Assembly (NCBI GenBank): GCA_001803235.1
Contig: MHBL01000500.1
Coordinates: 1-34,189, forward strand
Reading direction: 5' to 3'
Source: Lentisphaerae bacterium RIFOXYA12_64_32
GTDB taxonomy: Bacteria > Verrucomicrobiota > Lentisphaeria > Oligosphaerales > YB12-FULL-65-16
DNA length: 34,189 bases
Position numbers and translations under genes: made by a program. Numbering within the stretch: the first letter of the stretch is position 1; every line of letters starts with the position of its first letter. This document shows, one piece after another, positions 24,193 through 33,982 of the stretch. The notes under the pieces are model-generated. The model did no database searches. It saw only the letters and a program-made list of their open reading frames with translations, and had not been told where the DNA came from.

Positions 24193-25284
24193 TCACTTGG
24201 CCTTCAGACCACCTTCATCTGCCCCCTCGGCGACCACAGTCACCTTCGGCGCCTCCGGAGACTTGGTTCCGCACAGATGGCAGTAACTGCCAGAAAGGAG
24301 AACCAGTTTCCCCTTGGCCCAGCATTCACGACAGTAGGCATACGACTCAACCTTGGCGCCGCAGCCAGAGCAGAAGAACTGCCCAGGCCCATACGGGACC
24401 AAGCAGTTGTTGCACATGTGTCCGGCAGGCTTGAACGCCTCAAACACCTCACGCACTCTCTTGAGCTGCTCCTCGATGTTCTTCTTGTACTCGGCGTCCT
24501 GCGCCGAGCTGTGTTCCTCGACCAGGCGACGCGCCAGCCCGGAACTGCGCTGAATCAAACGGCGACTGAGAAGGATGTACGGCGAGTTCTCCATCTCCAT
24601 GCCGCCCTCCATGTACATGCCCTCGCCAGCCCCGGGCATGCCTTCCATCTCCGTGACCTTCGGCTTCATTTTCAGCACAAAGTCCCGCTGGGCAACCAAC
24701 TGCTCCACCGGATCCTCGCCCGCGCCGCGGGTCGCCAGACGCATCCAGGCATGGTCAACGTAGAACGGACGGCCACTGACCTTGGCTGCGTCCTCGTAAT
24801 ACTTCTCTGCCAAGGCGAGGCACTCATTCATCGGCACCTCCTGCTTCCGAGGCAGGAACCGCTCCGCGAAGAACCCTGAATAGTACGGAAGGCTCCACGA
24901 CTCCTTAAGCCCGAATTTCCGCCCCTTCTGCAACAGATTGATGGCGTCCTGCGGTAACTCGTTGGAGATCAGCATTCCGCCCATCTGGTAGGCTTTGGAA
25001 AAATCGGGATCCAAGTCCGTGATGCTGTCCAGAACCCGGGCAAAATACTTGGCCGCGTTCTCGTTCAGCTTGCCCTTGACCTTGCCCATGTCTTGAATGA
25101 GTTTCACCCATTTCAGATCCGCGAGGAATTTGTCCATTCCCATACAGGGCAAATACACCCGCGCCAAACGATCCTTGTTGGTAATCAACTCGGAACGCCC
25201 CGTCTCAACCTTCTGAGCTGCCACAAAAGACAGCGCAAAAGCCAGCGCAACCACAATCAGAGGAATGACCGGCACTCTTTTCAT
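24193..25284 (-). CDS. Membrane-anchored helical protein with two C-terminal zinc ribbons
   Basis: An unrecognised 363-residue protein. A hydrophobic N-terminal segment (residues 3-23, VPVIPLIVVALAFALSFVAA) acts as a signal anchor. The middle (about 50-260) is helical and TPR-like, with LDSITDLDPDFSKAYQMGGMLISNELPQDAINLL. The end has four CX2C pairs, Cys291/294, 305/308, 318/321 and 335/338, making two zinc ribbons, then an acidic tail. Zinc ribbons are usually cytoplasmic, so either the anchor leaves the bulk inside the cell or the ribbons lie outside, which would be odd. It is between two ABC permease genes on the same strand, with AAGGAG before its ATG and 36 bases from the upstream permease. 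It is probably part of the ABC complex; function is inferred from position only. Confidence 0.85.
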   Translation of the reverse strand: MKRVPVIPLIVVALAFALSFVAAQKVETGRSELITNKDRLARVYLPCMGMDKFLADLKWVKLIQDMGKVKGKLNENAAKYFARVLDSITDLDPDFSKAYQMGGMLISNELPQDAINLLQKGRKFGLKESWSLPYYSGFFAERFLPRKQEVPMNECLALAEKYYEDAAKVSGRPFYVDHAWMRLATRGAGEDPVEQLVAQRDFVLKMKPKVTEMEGMPGAGEGMYMEGGMEMENSPYILLSRRLIQRSSGLARRLVEEHSSAQDAEYKKNIEEQLKRVREVFEAFKPAGHMCNNCLVPYGPGQFFCSGCGAKVESYAYCRECWAKGKLVLLSGSYCHLCGTKSPEAPKVTVVAEGADEGGLKAK

Positions 25285-25320
25285 TACGTCCTGCTCCTTT
25301 CCCCAAAGGTATATTGAAAA

Positions 25321-26061
25321 CTATGCCACATCACGCCGCTGGAATACGGCCACAGCGATCCCCAACACCGCGATCGAATACGTTACGGAGTAGCAGATCG
25401 CCCAGAGAAACACCTCGCGCGGCAGGGATATACCGTTACCCAGCAGGACGCTGAAATCCGTGTGGTAGAGATTCGGCAGGATGTAACCGACGACGGCAAA
25501 CGCACCACCGAAGGCGACGGGCAGCACGTGCAGCGCGTGCCCGATGACGAAAAGCAGGAAAAGCACCACGGCCGCCACCGCGTCGCGCAGCAGCAGCGAG
25601 AGCATCACCCCAACTGCCGTCAGCAAGACGGCCTCGGCCGCAATCAGAGCACAACCGACGTAGAGATTGGGGTCAACACTGTTGTACTTCATGTAGATCG
25701 CCAGAGCCGACCCGATGCAGACGATAGCCACATTGTAGACGCACAACAGGGACACACCCAAGAACTTCCCGACAATGAAGTGGGTCCTTCCCAGCGGCTT
25801 GGTCAGGATCAACTGGGCGGTCTGTTCTTTGAGTTCCCGGGGGATCTCGAACACCGAACTCATGGCGGTCAACATGCCGACAATCAGACTCAGCGACAAC
25901 GCCGCGTCAAACATCATCTCCTTGGCGCGACCGGCGCTCAGTACACCGTAGAGGCCCATGGCCCCCACAATCAAGACACACCCAATCAAGATGAAGTACA
26001 GCGCTTTCATGCGCGACGCCCGACCAAATGTACTCTGAGCGATGGCAATCAAATCACTCAT
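25321..26061 (-). CDS. ABC-2-type permease, first permease of the ABC cluster
   Basis: A 246-residue permease with six predicted membrane segments. The coupling loop is FEIPRELKEQTAQLILTKPLGRTHFIVGKFLG, and the sequence ends VFQRRDVA, like NosY/GldF-type ABC-2 permeases of export systems. The ATG overlaps the stop of the ATPase gene by 4 bases (26058-26061), so the pair is translationally coupled and probably one transporter. The second permease at 23191 shares the same loop, suggesting duplication. Confidence 0.9.
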   Translation of the reverse strand: MSDLIAIAQSTFGRASRMKALYFILIGCVLIVGAMGLYGVLSAGRAKEMMFDAALSLSLIVGMLTAMSSVFEIPRELKEQTAQLILTKPLGRTHFIVGKFLGVSLLCVYNVAIVCIGSALAIYMKYNSVDPNLYVGCALIAAEAVLLTAVGVMLSLLLRDAVAAVVLFLLFVIGHALHVLPVAFGGAFAVVGYILPNLYHTDFSVLLGNGISLPREVFLWAICYSVTYSIAVLGIAVAVFQRRDVA

Positions 26062-27005
26062 ACGGACACCTCCTCTTTCCGCTTCGTGTTATCCTGCTCG
26101 ACCAGAGCAAGAAAATACTCTTCAAGACTCTCGCGTTTCCCCTCAACCTGTACCACCTCCCCTCCTTTCTGCGCTACCAGCGCCCGGAATTCGTCTGCTT
26201 TTGACATCTCCTTCAACGCAAATCCGCATTGGTCCTTCCGCATCGTCATCGAGTCGGTGAGGTCCTGCATGGCCTCGTACTCGCTTGTCGGCAGGTTCTT
26301 GACCCATACGGTAAGGGATTGCTCAACGAGCAATTCGTTCACCATCCCGGTCCGAACCAGCCGCCCGCGGTTCAGGATCCCAATATCATCGCACATCTGC
26401 TCCACGTCCGCAAGCACATGGCTGGAAAAGAACACCGTCTTGCCGTCGCGCTTGAGTTCCTCCATGATGTTCTTGATCTCAACCCGCCCCAGCGGGTCAA
26501 GCCCCGTCAGCGGTTCGTCCAAGATCACCAAGTCCGGATTGTTGAGCATTGCCTGGGCAATACCCACTCGCTGGAGCATGCCGCGCGAGAACTCTCCCAT
26601 CTTCCGGTTCTCGGCGTCCATCAGGTTCATCCGCTTCAGCAGTTCCGCAACCCGTACCGAATACACCTCGTGCGGGAGGTGAAGCAGTTTCGCGCAGTAG
26701 TAGAGGAAATTTTTCGCCGTCAAGTGGGCATAGAACTGAGGACTGTCCGGCAGAAACCCGACCCGCGCCTTTGTCTCCTGATCACCCAGCGGTTTCCCCA
26801 GAATGAAGCCCGTACCCCCTGTCGGCTGATTCAACCCCAGCAGCAGCTTAATGGTCGTCGTTTTGCCAGCGCCATTGGGGCCCAGAAACCCAAAAATGTG
26901 ATTCTCGCCTACAGACAGGGTCAGGCTTTCCAAGGCGCGGATTGTCCGTGGAGGGATCCACTTCCGGTATATCTTGGAGAGACCCTCCACTTCAATCACT
27001 GCCAT
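26058..27005 (-). CDS. ABC transporter ATP-binding protein, export type
   Basis: The ATPase of the cluster, 315 residues. Walker A is GPNGAGKTT (42-50), the signature is FSRGMLQR (139-146), and Walker B is LVILDE (159-164) followed by PLTGLD. The FSRGMLQRVGIAQAMLNNPDL form and the C-terminal extension of about 100 residues after the catalytic domain are typical of NatA/CcmA-like exporters working with ABC-2 permeases. GGAGG precedes the ATG. Substrate is unknown. Confidence 0.94.
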   Translation of the reverse strand: MAVIEVEGLSKIYRKWIPPRTIRALESLTLSVGENHIFGFLGPNGAGKTTTIKLLLGLNQPTGGTGFILGKPLGDQETKARVGFLPDSPQFYAHLTAKNFLYYCAKLLHLPHEVYSVRVAELLKRMNLMDAENRKMGEFSRGMLQRVGIAQAMLNNPDLVILDEPLTGLDPLGRVEIKNIMEELKRDGKTVFFSSHVLADVEQMCDDIGILNRGRLVRTGMVNELLVEQSLTVWVKNLPTSEYEAMQDLTDSMTMRKDQCGFALKEMSKADEFRALVAQKGGEVVQVEGKRESLEEYFLALVEQDNTKRKEEVSV

Positions 27006-27281
27006 GTTCAGCCTCCATCACGCCCTGTGTCGACCCAATCAGGGCAGCGAAATCATCGAACAGGCATCCACCAAGAACGGCCCCGCATCTGCCCTGTCAA
27101 CGTCTGCCACCGACAGGCCCTACCTCCTGCATAGTGAGGGTGCGCAGGATCTGGAAGACCCATCGCGCAGATGTCACAAGAACATGCAGCAAGCCCTAAC
27201 TTCACCCACGGACCAGGAGTTTCACCGGCACATGGCCCTTCTCTGCCAAGCGCCCTCAAACCAGCCCGCGTTCTTTAAGGG

Positions 27282-27310
27282 AAAATAAGCGATGCCCCGG
27301 CGTAATGCAA
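27282..27310 (-). promoter_or_regulatory. Candidate promoter for the ABC operon
   Basis: On the minus strand TTGCAT (27305-27310) and TATTTT (27282-27287) are separated by 17 bases. The leader to the ATPase gene would be about 270 bases, which is long. Confidence 0.4.
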
Positions 27311-27319
27311 GGGCGCTCC

Positions 27320-27343
27320 CAGAATTGTTTTCCCGCAATTCTG
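27320..27343. promoter_or_regulatory. Operator-like inverted repeat upstream of the ABC promoter
   Basis: CAGAATTG and CAATTCTG pair perfectly around the 8-base spacer TTTTCCCG. It lies just upstream of the candidate -35 on the minus strand, a common place for a dimeric regulator. No regulator gene is adjacent. Confidence 0.45.
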
Positions 27344-27477
27344 CTCTGTCATCGCCCGATGCAGACGCCCCCAGTCTTTACGCTCCTTTTTCCTTCTCGC
27401 CATCCGACGACCGAACAACCGTCCCCCTACAACCCCGTGGAATACGGACGGGAAGGAAACCGGCCAGCATCTTGGAC

Positions 27478-27506
27478 TTGATTCGTGGCAGGTTGAGTTG
27501 TATGAT
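27478..27506 (+). promoter_or_regulatory. Strong candidate sigma-70 promoter for the 27587 gene
   Basis: TTGATT (27478-27483) and TATGAT (27501-27506) are separated by exactly 17 bases. The transcript would start about 75 bases before the ATG. Confidence 0.6.
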
Positions 27507-27586
27507 GAGAAAGACATACGGCTCAGGTCCAAGGATTGAAGGACCGCACCGCAGGCCATCACACGGACGGGGAGGCACGTCGAGAC

Positions 27587-28255
27587 ATGACTACGGCCAG
27601 CCAGTCGCACCGCGAATCGACTCAGACAGCGCACATCATGCGCCAAGGCCTGACGGTTATCGTGCTGTTCGTGGGGGTCTCGGTGTTCGACTACCAACTC
27701 CGCCAGTTCCACAAGCGCGCGGAGGTCCAAGAGATGGACTTACCCTTGGGAAGCATGGTGGAAAGCCTGACTCGGACCGAGCGTGCATTGAGCCGGCTCG
27801 AGCAGATCCTGGCGGATACCCAAGGGGACCCGGATGAACAGGTCCAGGAAATCGAGCGACTGGTGCAGACCTTGATCGATGCGGGCCGGGAGAAGGACGC
27901 GGCTCAGTTCCTGCGCCGGGCCATTGACATGTTGGTGGAACGCGTCGACGTAGGCCAGCTCGCCTTCCACCTGATCAGGTACTATGAGGGAGGGAGTTCG
28001 GCGGCGGAAGGCAAACCGGGCAAAGGCCCCGCCTCGATATGGAAAAAAGCCCGCAAACGCGACGCCGATGGCCTGCAGTGGGTTTTCGAAAAGAAGATCG
28101 CCAATATCAACATGACCCTGAAGCACAATCCGCGCGAACACTGGAATCAGCTTCAGCTGCTGACCCAAGAGGCCAAGAGACTCGACATGAAGCAACTGGC
28201 CGCCAAGCTCGAGGTCGAACAGCGGAACGTGTTCAGCCAGGCGACGCACTGGTGA
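27587..28255 (+). CDS. Small membrane-anchored coiled-coil protein, function unknown
   Basis: I do not recognise it. I start at ATG 27587 (222 residues), with GAGG about 9 bases upstream; a TTG at 27536 would add 17 residues. After a short polar N-terminus there is one membrane segment, QGLTVIVLFVGVSVFDYQL, around residues 20-38. The rest is soluble and mostly helical: a charged coiled-coil-prone stretch (TRTERALSRLEQILADTQGD), helical repeats like a single TPR-type unit, and a C-terminal region rich in Lys and Gln. The anchor orientation is uncertain. It has its own promoter and converges on the NahK-like kinase. Confidence 0.8.
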   Translation: MTTASQSHRESTQTAHIMRQGLTVIVLFVGVSVFDYQLRQFHKRAEVQEMDLPLGSMVESLTRTERALSRLEQILADTQGDPDEQVQEIERLVQTLIDAGREKDAAQFLRRAIDMLVERVDVGQLAFHLIRYYEGGSSAAEGKPGKGPASIWKKARKRDADGLQWVFEKKIANINMTLKHNPREHWNQLQLLTQEAKRLDMKQLAAKLEVEQRNVFSQATHW

Positions 28256-28285
28256 CCCTCACCCCCGCCCCCCGACGGCCCAAAC

Positions 28286-29392
28286 TCAGTACTTATCCAG
28301 AAGCTTCCGGATGATGGACTCCCGCGTCTCGATGCTCTCCGTGAGCTTCAACTGAACTCGCGCACGGTTGAGGTTCTGCCCTTCATAGCGTGTCTTGAAG
28401 TAGACGTCGCCGGCGATGTAGTCCGCAAAGAAGCGCAATCCGAGTTCAAACGCAATCAACCGGATCGAATCGTAGAGGTAGGTCCGGTCTTCGCCCGTGA
28501 GGAAATCCCGGGCGTGTGCCATGTAACCCTTGACGATCACCTCGCACAGGTCGGTGTCGAACATGACGCGGCCGAGATCCTGAGTCTCCTCGCCGGCGGG
28601 ATTGCAGCAGGACCGAAGACAGTCGCCAAAGTCGTAATGGATCAGGCCAGGCTTCACCGTGTCAAGATCCACGATGCAGGTTCCCTTCCCGGTGGCATCG
28701 TCGATCATGATGTTGGCAATCTTCGGGTCCCCATGGATCGGACGAAGCCGTAGTTCGCCGCGGTCCTTCGCCCGCTCCAGAACAGCGCACCACTCCCGTC
28801 GGGCATTGACGAAATGGCAGCACCGTTCTGCTTCCGCTGAACTCTTCAGCCGCGCCTGACCGTCCGGGCTGGCCAACGCCTTGTCCAGCTTCTCCAGGTA
28901 CCCCGGCGTAATGTGGAAACCGACCAGCGTATCACCCAGTCTTTCCGGCGACAGGTCACTGATCACGCGCTGGAAATGGCCAAGTACAAAGCCTGCCTCA
29001 TGCGCGTGTTCAATGCTTTGAACTCTCTCGTAGGAGTGGGCGGAGGCAATGTGCGAGATGGCACGCCAGAAGTCGCCTTCGGCGTCAATGGCGAAATCCT
29101 GTCCGTCCTTGGCTGGAATGACCCGGGGGAGTTGCCAGATACGGTCCGACATGGCCGCCTCATCCTCCAACCGCGCATGCACGTGGTCAGTCAGGACCCG
29201 CATGTTTTCCATGATGTATTCCGGATGCGGAAAGACACGCCGGTTGATGCGCTGCAGGATAAACCGCTCCTCCGAGAACGTGGTCCGGAAGACGGCCAGA
29301 TACGTATCGTTGACGTTGCCGAAGCCCGTGCTCTCGACCGTGACGAGTCGCCCCGCCACCGCGAATTTCTGCGCCATCAATGCTGCTTTCAT
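28286..29392 (-). CDS. APH-fold sugar kinase, N-acetylhexosamine 1-kinase (NahK)-like
   Basis: A 368-residue phosphotransferase-family kinase. The phosphate-binding and catalytic region is HGDPKIANIM (220-229), and the metal-binding DLDTVKPG is at 242-249. The N-lobe shows FILQRINRRVFPHPEYIMENM, a pattern close to NahK-type proteins, which phosphorylate GlcNAc or GalNAc at C1. Homologues are also annotated as aminoglycoside phosphotransferases, but the N-lobe and the DLDTV motif favour the hexosamine group. Substrate is not proven by sequence. A role in recovering amino sugars would fit the sugar theme. The start has AAAGGCGG upstream. Confidence 0.87.
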   Translation of the reverse strand: MKAALMAQKFAVAGRLVTVESTGFGNVNDTYLAVFRTTFSEERFILQRINRRVFPHPEYIMENMRVLTDHVHARLEDEAAMSDRIWQLPRVIPAKDGQDFAIDAEGDFWRAISHIASAHSYERVQSIEHAHEAGFVLGHFQRVISDLSPERLGDTLVGFHITPGYLEKLDKALASPDGQARLKSSAEAERCCHFVNARREWCAVLERAKDRGELRLRPIHGDPKIANIMIDDATGKGTCIVDLDTVKPGLIHYDFGDCLRSCCNPAGEETQDLGRVMFDTDLCEVIVKGYMAHARDFLTGEDRTYLYDSIRLIAFELGLRFFADYIAGDVYFKTRYEGQNLNRARVQLKLTESIETRESIIRKLLDKY

Positions 29393-29601
29393 GAACCGCC
29401 TTTCCGCTCACCCCCGAAATCAAGAGAGACTCCGAACGACGCTGCCCGCCGGCACGTGTGCCCCTGGGGCCCAACCACGCCGGAGCCTAAGTCAGCGTGG
29501 TACAGTATGGCGTCGTCGGGCTCTCGGCCACCGCAATCCGGGCCAAAAAGGCGCCGTGCTGGGCTTGGTGCTGCGTCCGTCGTGGGTGCACGGTTGGGGG
29601 T

Positions 29602-29724
29602 GGCTGGCCAAAGTGGCGGGAGCGGCTCGGTCCCGCGGATGTCGGAGCGAGCAGCTCCAACCACTTTGGGCGCCAGCCCAGGTCGAACTTCGACCTTGCC
29701 TCCACCCGCGACTGTCGCATCACC
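29602..29724 (+). repeat. Dispersed intergenic repeat B, copy 2, palindromic form
   Basis: The left arm GGCTGGCCAAAGTGGCGGGA (29602-29621, continuing GC to 29623) pairs imperfectly with the right arm beginning GCTCCAACCACTTTGGGCGC (29654-29673) around a 30-base spacer. A second small hairpin, AGGTCGAA with TTCGACCT, is at 29680-29696. The right part, 29653-29724, matches the first 72 bases of the window. It may be a REP-like or degraded MITE family. The other repeat family inserted two bases beyond it. Confidence 0.65.
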
Positions 29725-29734
29725 CGGGCCTGTG

Positions 29735-29890
29735 CAGGGCTGTTTCAAGATTCGTGACTGTCGCGGGCGGTGAGTACCCCCGGCGTGTCCCCACGCCGGG
29801 GGGGGACGGCCTGAGGACAGGCCGCCCCTACTTGGTGTGCGCGGAGGCGTGGCCTTCCGAGACGCGGCGCCAGATCTTGAAACAGCCCTG
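29735..29890 (+). mobile_element. MITE-like element, copy 2, with 9-bp target duplication
   Basis: A 156-bp element with perfect 17-bp ends, CAGGGCTGTTTCAAGAT (29735-29751) and ATCTTGAAACAGCCCTG (29874-29890). It is flanked exactly by GGGCCTGTG at 29726-29734 and 29891-29899. The hairpins are at 29777-29802 (CCCCCGGCGTG with CACGCCGGGGG) and around 29807-29824 (CGGCCTG with CAGGCCG). It has the same orientation as copy 1 and differs from it by four substitutions, one 2-bp indel and one 1-bp indel. The different flanking duplications show two independent insertions. Confidence 0.93.
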
Positions 29891-30030
29891 GGGCCTGTGC
29901 CGGCCCGGTTGTATTCCGCAACCCCGGGACTACTGTTCTCGGAGTTGCGCTTGCCCTGCCCCATTCGAGGCGGGGAGTTGCCCCCCCCCGCCTCGGGGAC
30001 CACAGGCATGTGTGACAGGAGGAGACTCGC

Positions 30031-30423
30031 ATGATGCGGCGTCACGTTGCACTGGTTGCCTTGCTCTGCTCACCGTTCCTGATTTTCTCGGGCGGTTGCG
30101 TCGCCTTCCTTCTGGCAGGGGGCGCAGCCGGCGGCGCCGTGGCCTACGTCAGGGGAGAACTCCAGGTCACGCTCGATTATTCCATCGACGCCTGCCGCAC
30201 CGCGACCGCCAAAGCCGTCGAGAGCCTGCAGTTGACGAAGAAGTCCGAGACCGGCGACGCCGTCTGTGCCCAGTTCGCACTCGAAAATGCCCAGACAACC
30301 CCCATCAACATCAAGCTGGAACGCGTGTCCGACTCGTCTACCCGCCTCGTCATTCGGGTCGGGACCTTCGGTGATCAGAACGTCTCGCAGCGGGTCCTGG
30401 ACGAAATCAAGAGCCAACTCTGA
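30031..30423 (+). CDS. DUF3568-like lipoprotein
   Basis: A 130-residue exported lipoprotein. The signal sequence has a basic start and a hydrophobic core ending in the lipobox FSGGC, with Cys23 the likely lipidated residue. The first mature residues VAFLLAGGAAGGAVAYVRGELQ and the following LDYSIDACRTATAKAVESLQL match DUF3568, small periplasmic proteins of unknown function. AGGAGGAG lies about 7 bases before the ATG; an ATG one codon later is an alternative start. The gene ends only 11 bases before the sensor kinase, so they are probably one transcript. Confidence 0.88.
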   Translation: MMRRHVALVALLCSPFLIFSGGCVAFLLAGGAAGGAVAYVRGELQVTLDYSIDACRTATAKAVESLQLTKKSETGDAVCAQFALENAQTTPINIKLERVSDSSTRLVIRVGTFGDQNVSQRVLDEIKSQL

Positions 30424-30434
30424 AACTTGACCTC

Positions 30435-33071
<2,637 letters not shown>

Positions 33072-33080
33072 ACCCACACC

Positions 33081-33108
33081 GGCCGGCCGCCGCAACCGGC
33101 GGCTGGCC
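33081..33108 (+). terminator. Probable terminator after the hybrid kinase
   Basis: A 12-base stem, GGCCGGCCGCCG with CGGCGGCTGGCC (one G-U pair), closes the loop CAAC directly after the kinase stop. Only TTG follows, so the T-run is weak. It may also attenuate read-through into the isomerase gene. Confidence 0.5.
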
Positions 33109-33145
33109 TTGACCCGCGAACCGCAACATTCGGGAGGAGATTGCC

Positions 33146-33949
33146 ATGCGCTACGGACTGATCCACTACAACACCCCAGGCACGACGTTCGAGGAGTTCC
33201 TGCAGTACGCGTCGAAAACCGGCTTCCAGTGCGCCGAAGTCATGATCCACGACGTCTGGCCTAAGGACGCGGCGTTCAACCCGGACAAGGCGCACGAGGC
33301 CAAGGCGCTGCTCGACAAGTACAAGGTCCGCGCCGCGGCACTCACCGCCGCCAACGACTTCGTGCAGCTCGACCCGGTCGCCATCAAAGCCCAGGTCGAA
33401 CGCATGGAAAAGGTCGCGCAACTGGCCAAGATCCTCGGCACCCATGTGCTGCGCACCGAGGGTGGCCAGCCCAAGGACAGCGTCCCGGAAGACAAGTGGG
33501 CCGACAGCATCGCCGGCTGCCTGAAGGCCTGCATCCCGCTGTGCCAGAGCATGAACATGAAGCTGGCGGTGGACAACCATGGCTACGTCTCGAACAACCC
33601 GAAGGTCCTCATGGCCGCCCTCGAAAAGGCCGACTCCAAGTTCATTGGTTCAAACCTCGACACCATGAACTTCCGCTGGTGGGGCAATGAAGTCAAAGAC
33701 CTGCCGTCGATCTACAAGAACCTCGCCCCGTACGTCTTCCACACTCACATGAAGGACGGCTCCGGCGTGCGCAAAGACTACAAGGGCGCCGCCTGCGGCC
33801 AGGGCGAAATCCCGCTCAAGAGCGCCATCGACTCCCTCGTCGCCGCCGGCTACAAGGGCGCCTGGTGCGCCGAGTGGGAAGGCCAGGGCGACAAAGGCGA
33901 AGGCTACGCCGCCTGCCTCAAGTGGATCAAAGCCAACTGCCCGGCGTAA
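33146..33949 (+). CDS. Sugar phosphate isomerase/epimerase, xylose-isomerase-like TIM barrel
   Basis: A 267-residue cytoplasmic enzyme-like protein, of usual length for AP-endonuclease-2-type TIM barrels. The barrel signals are GTHVLRTEGG, LAVDNHGYVSN, FIGSNLDTMNFRWWG, PYVFHTHMKDGSG and AWCAEWEGQGD. His/Glu/Asp residues at those strand ends are the probable metal site: Asp and His in DNHG, Asp in LDTMN, His in THMKD and Glu in AEWEG. Relatives interconvert ketoses, inositols or uronates. GGAGGAG precedes the ATG. It could serve the same catabolism as the Gfo/Idh/MocA and GH4 genes, but it is far from them. Confidence 0.93.
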   Translation: MRYGLIHYNTPGTTFEEFLQYASKTGFQCAEVMIHDVWPKDAAFNPDKAHEAKALLDKYKVRAAALTAANDFVQLDPVAIKAQVERMEKVAQLAKILGTHVLRTEGGQPKDSVPEDKWADSIAGCLKACIPLCQSMNMKLAVDNHGYVSNNPKVLMAALEKADSKFIGSNLDTMNFRWWGNEVKDLPSIYKNLAPYVFHTHMKDGSGVRKDYKGAACGQGEIPLKSAIDSLVAAGYKGAWCAEWEGQGDKGEGYAACLKWIKANCPA

Positions 33950-33963
33950 CCGTCCCCGCACAG

Positions 33964-33982
33964 CGCGCCGAACCGTGGCGCG
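33964..33982 (+). terminator. Weak terminator candidate after the TIM-barrel gene
   Basis: CGCGCC and GGCGCG pair around a 7-base loop 14 bases after the stop. No T-run follows. The remaining bases to the window end show one more distant inverted repeat (GCGCCGCC 34092-34099 with GGCGGCGC 34123-34130) and no gene. Confidence 0.3.

Larger units (their letters stand above)
27006..27586. other. Divergent intergenic region with promoters for both directions
   Basis: This 581-base gap separates the ABC operon (minus) from the gene at 27587 (plus). It holds a candidate minus-strand promoter (27282-27310) with an inverted repeat just upstream (27320-27343), and a good plus-strand promoter (27478-27506). 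The roughly 270-base leader of the ABC operon shows no RNA structure I can name, and no gene is supported. Confidence 0.5.
29393..30030. other. Divergent intergenic repeat island
   Basis: The 638-base gap between the NahK-like gene (minus) and the lipoprotein gene (plus) carries repeat B (29602-29724) and MITE copy 2 (29735-29890). The flanks, 29393-29600 and 29900-30030, hold no gene. The ribosome site AGGAGGAG of the lipoprotein gene is at its right end. Reading frames crossing the island follow the repeats and overlap the kinase antisense, so I do not call them. Confidence 0.65.

Noticed and set aside
28286..29392. Aminoglycoside resistance as the role of the APH-fold kinase
   Set aside because: The N-lobe and DLDTV motif fit NahK-type sugar kinases, and no resistance or mobile context is present.
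29049..30374. A 441-codon plus-strand frame crossing the MITE and repeat island
   Set aside because: It runs antisense to the kinase, through both repeat families, and overlaps the lipoprotein gene in another frame.
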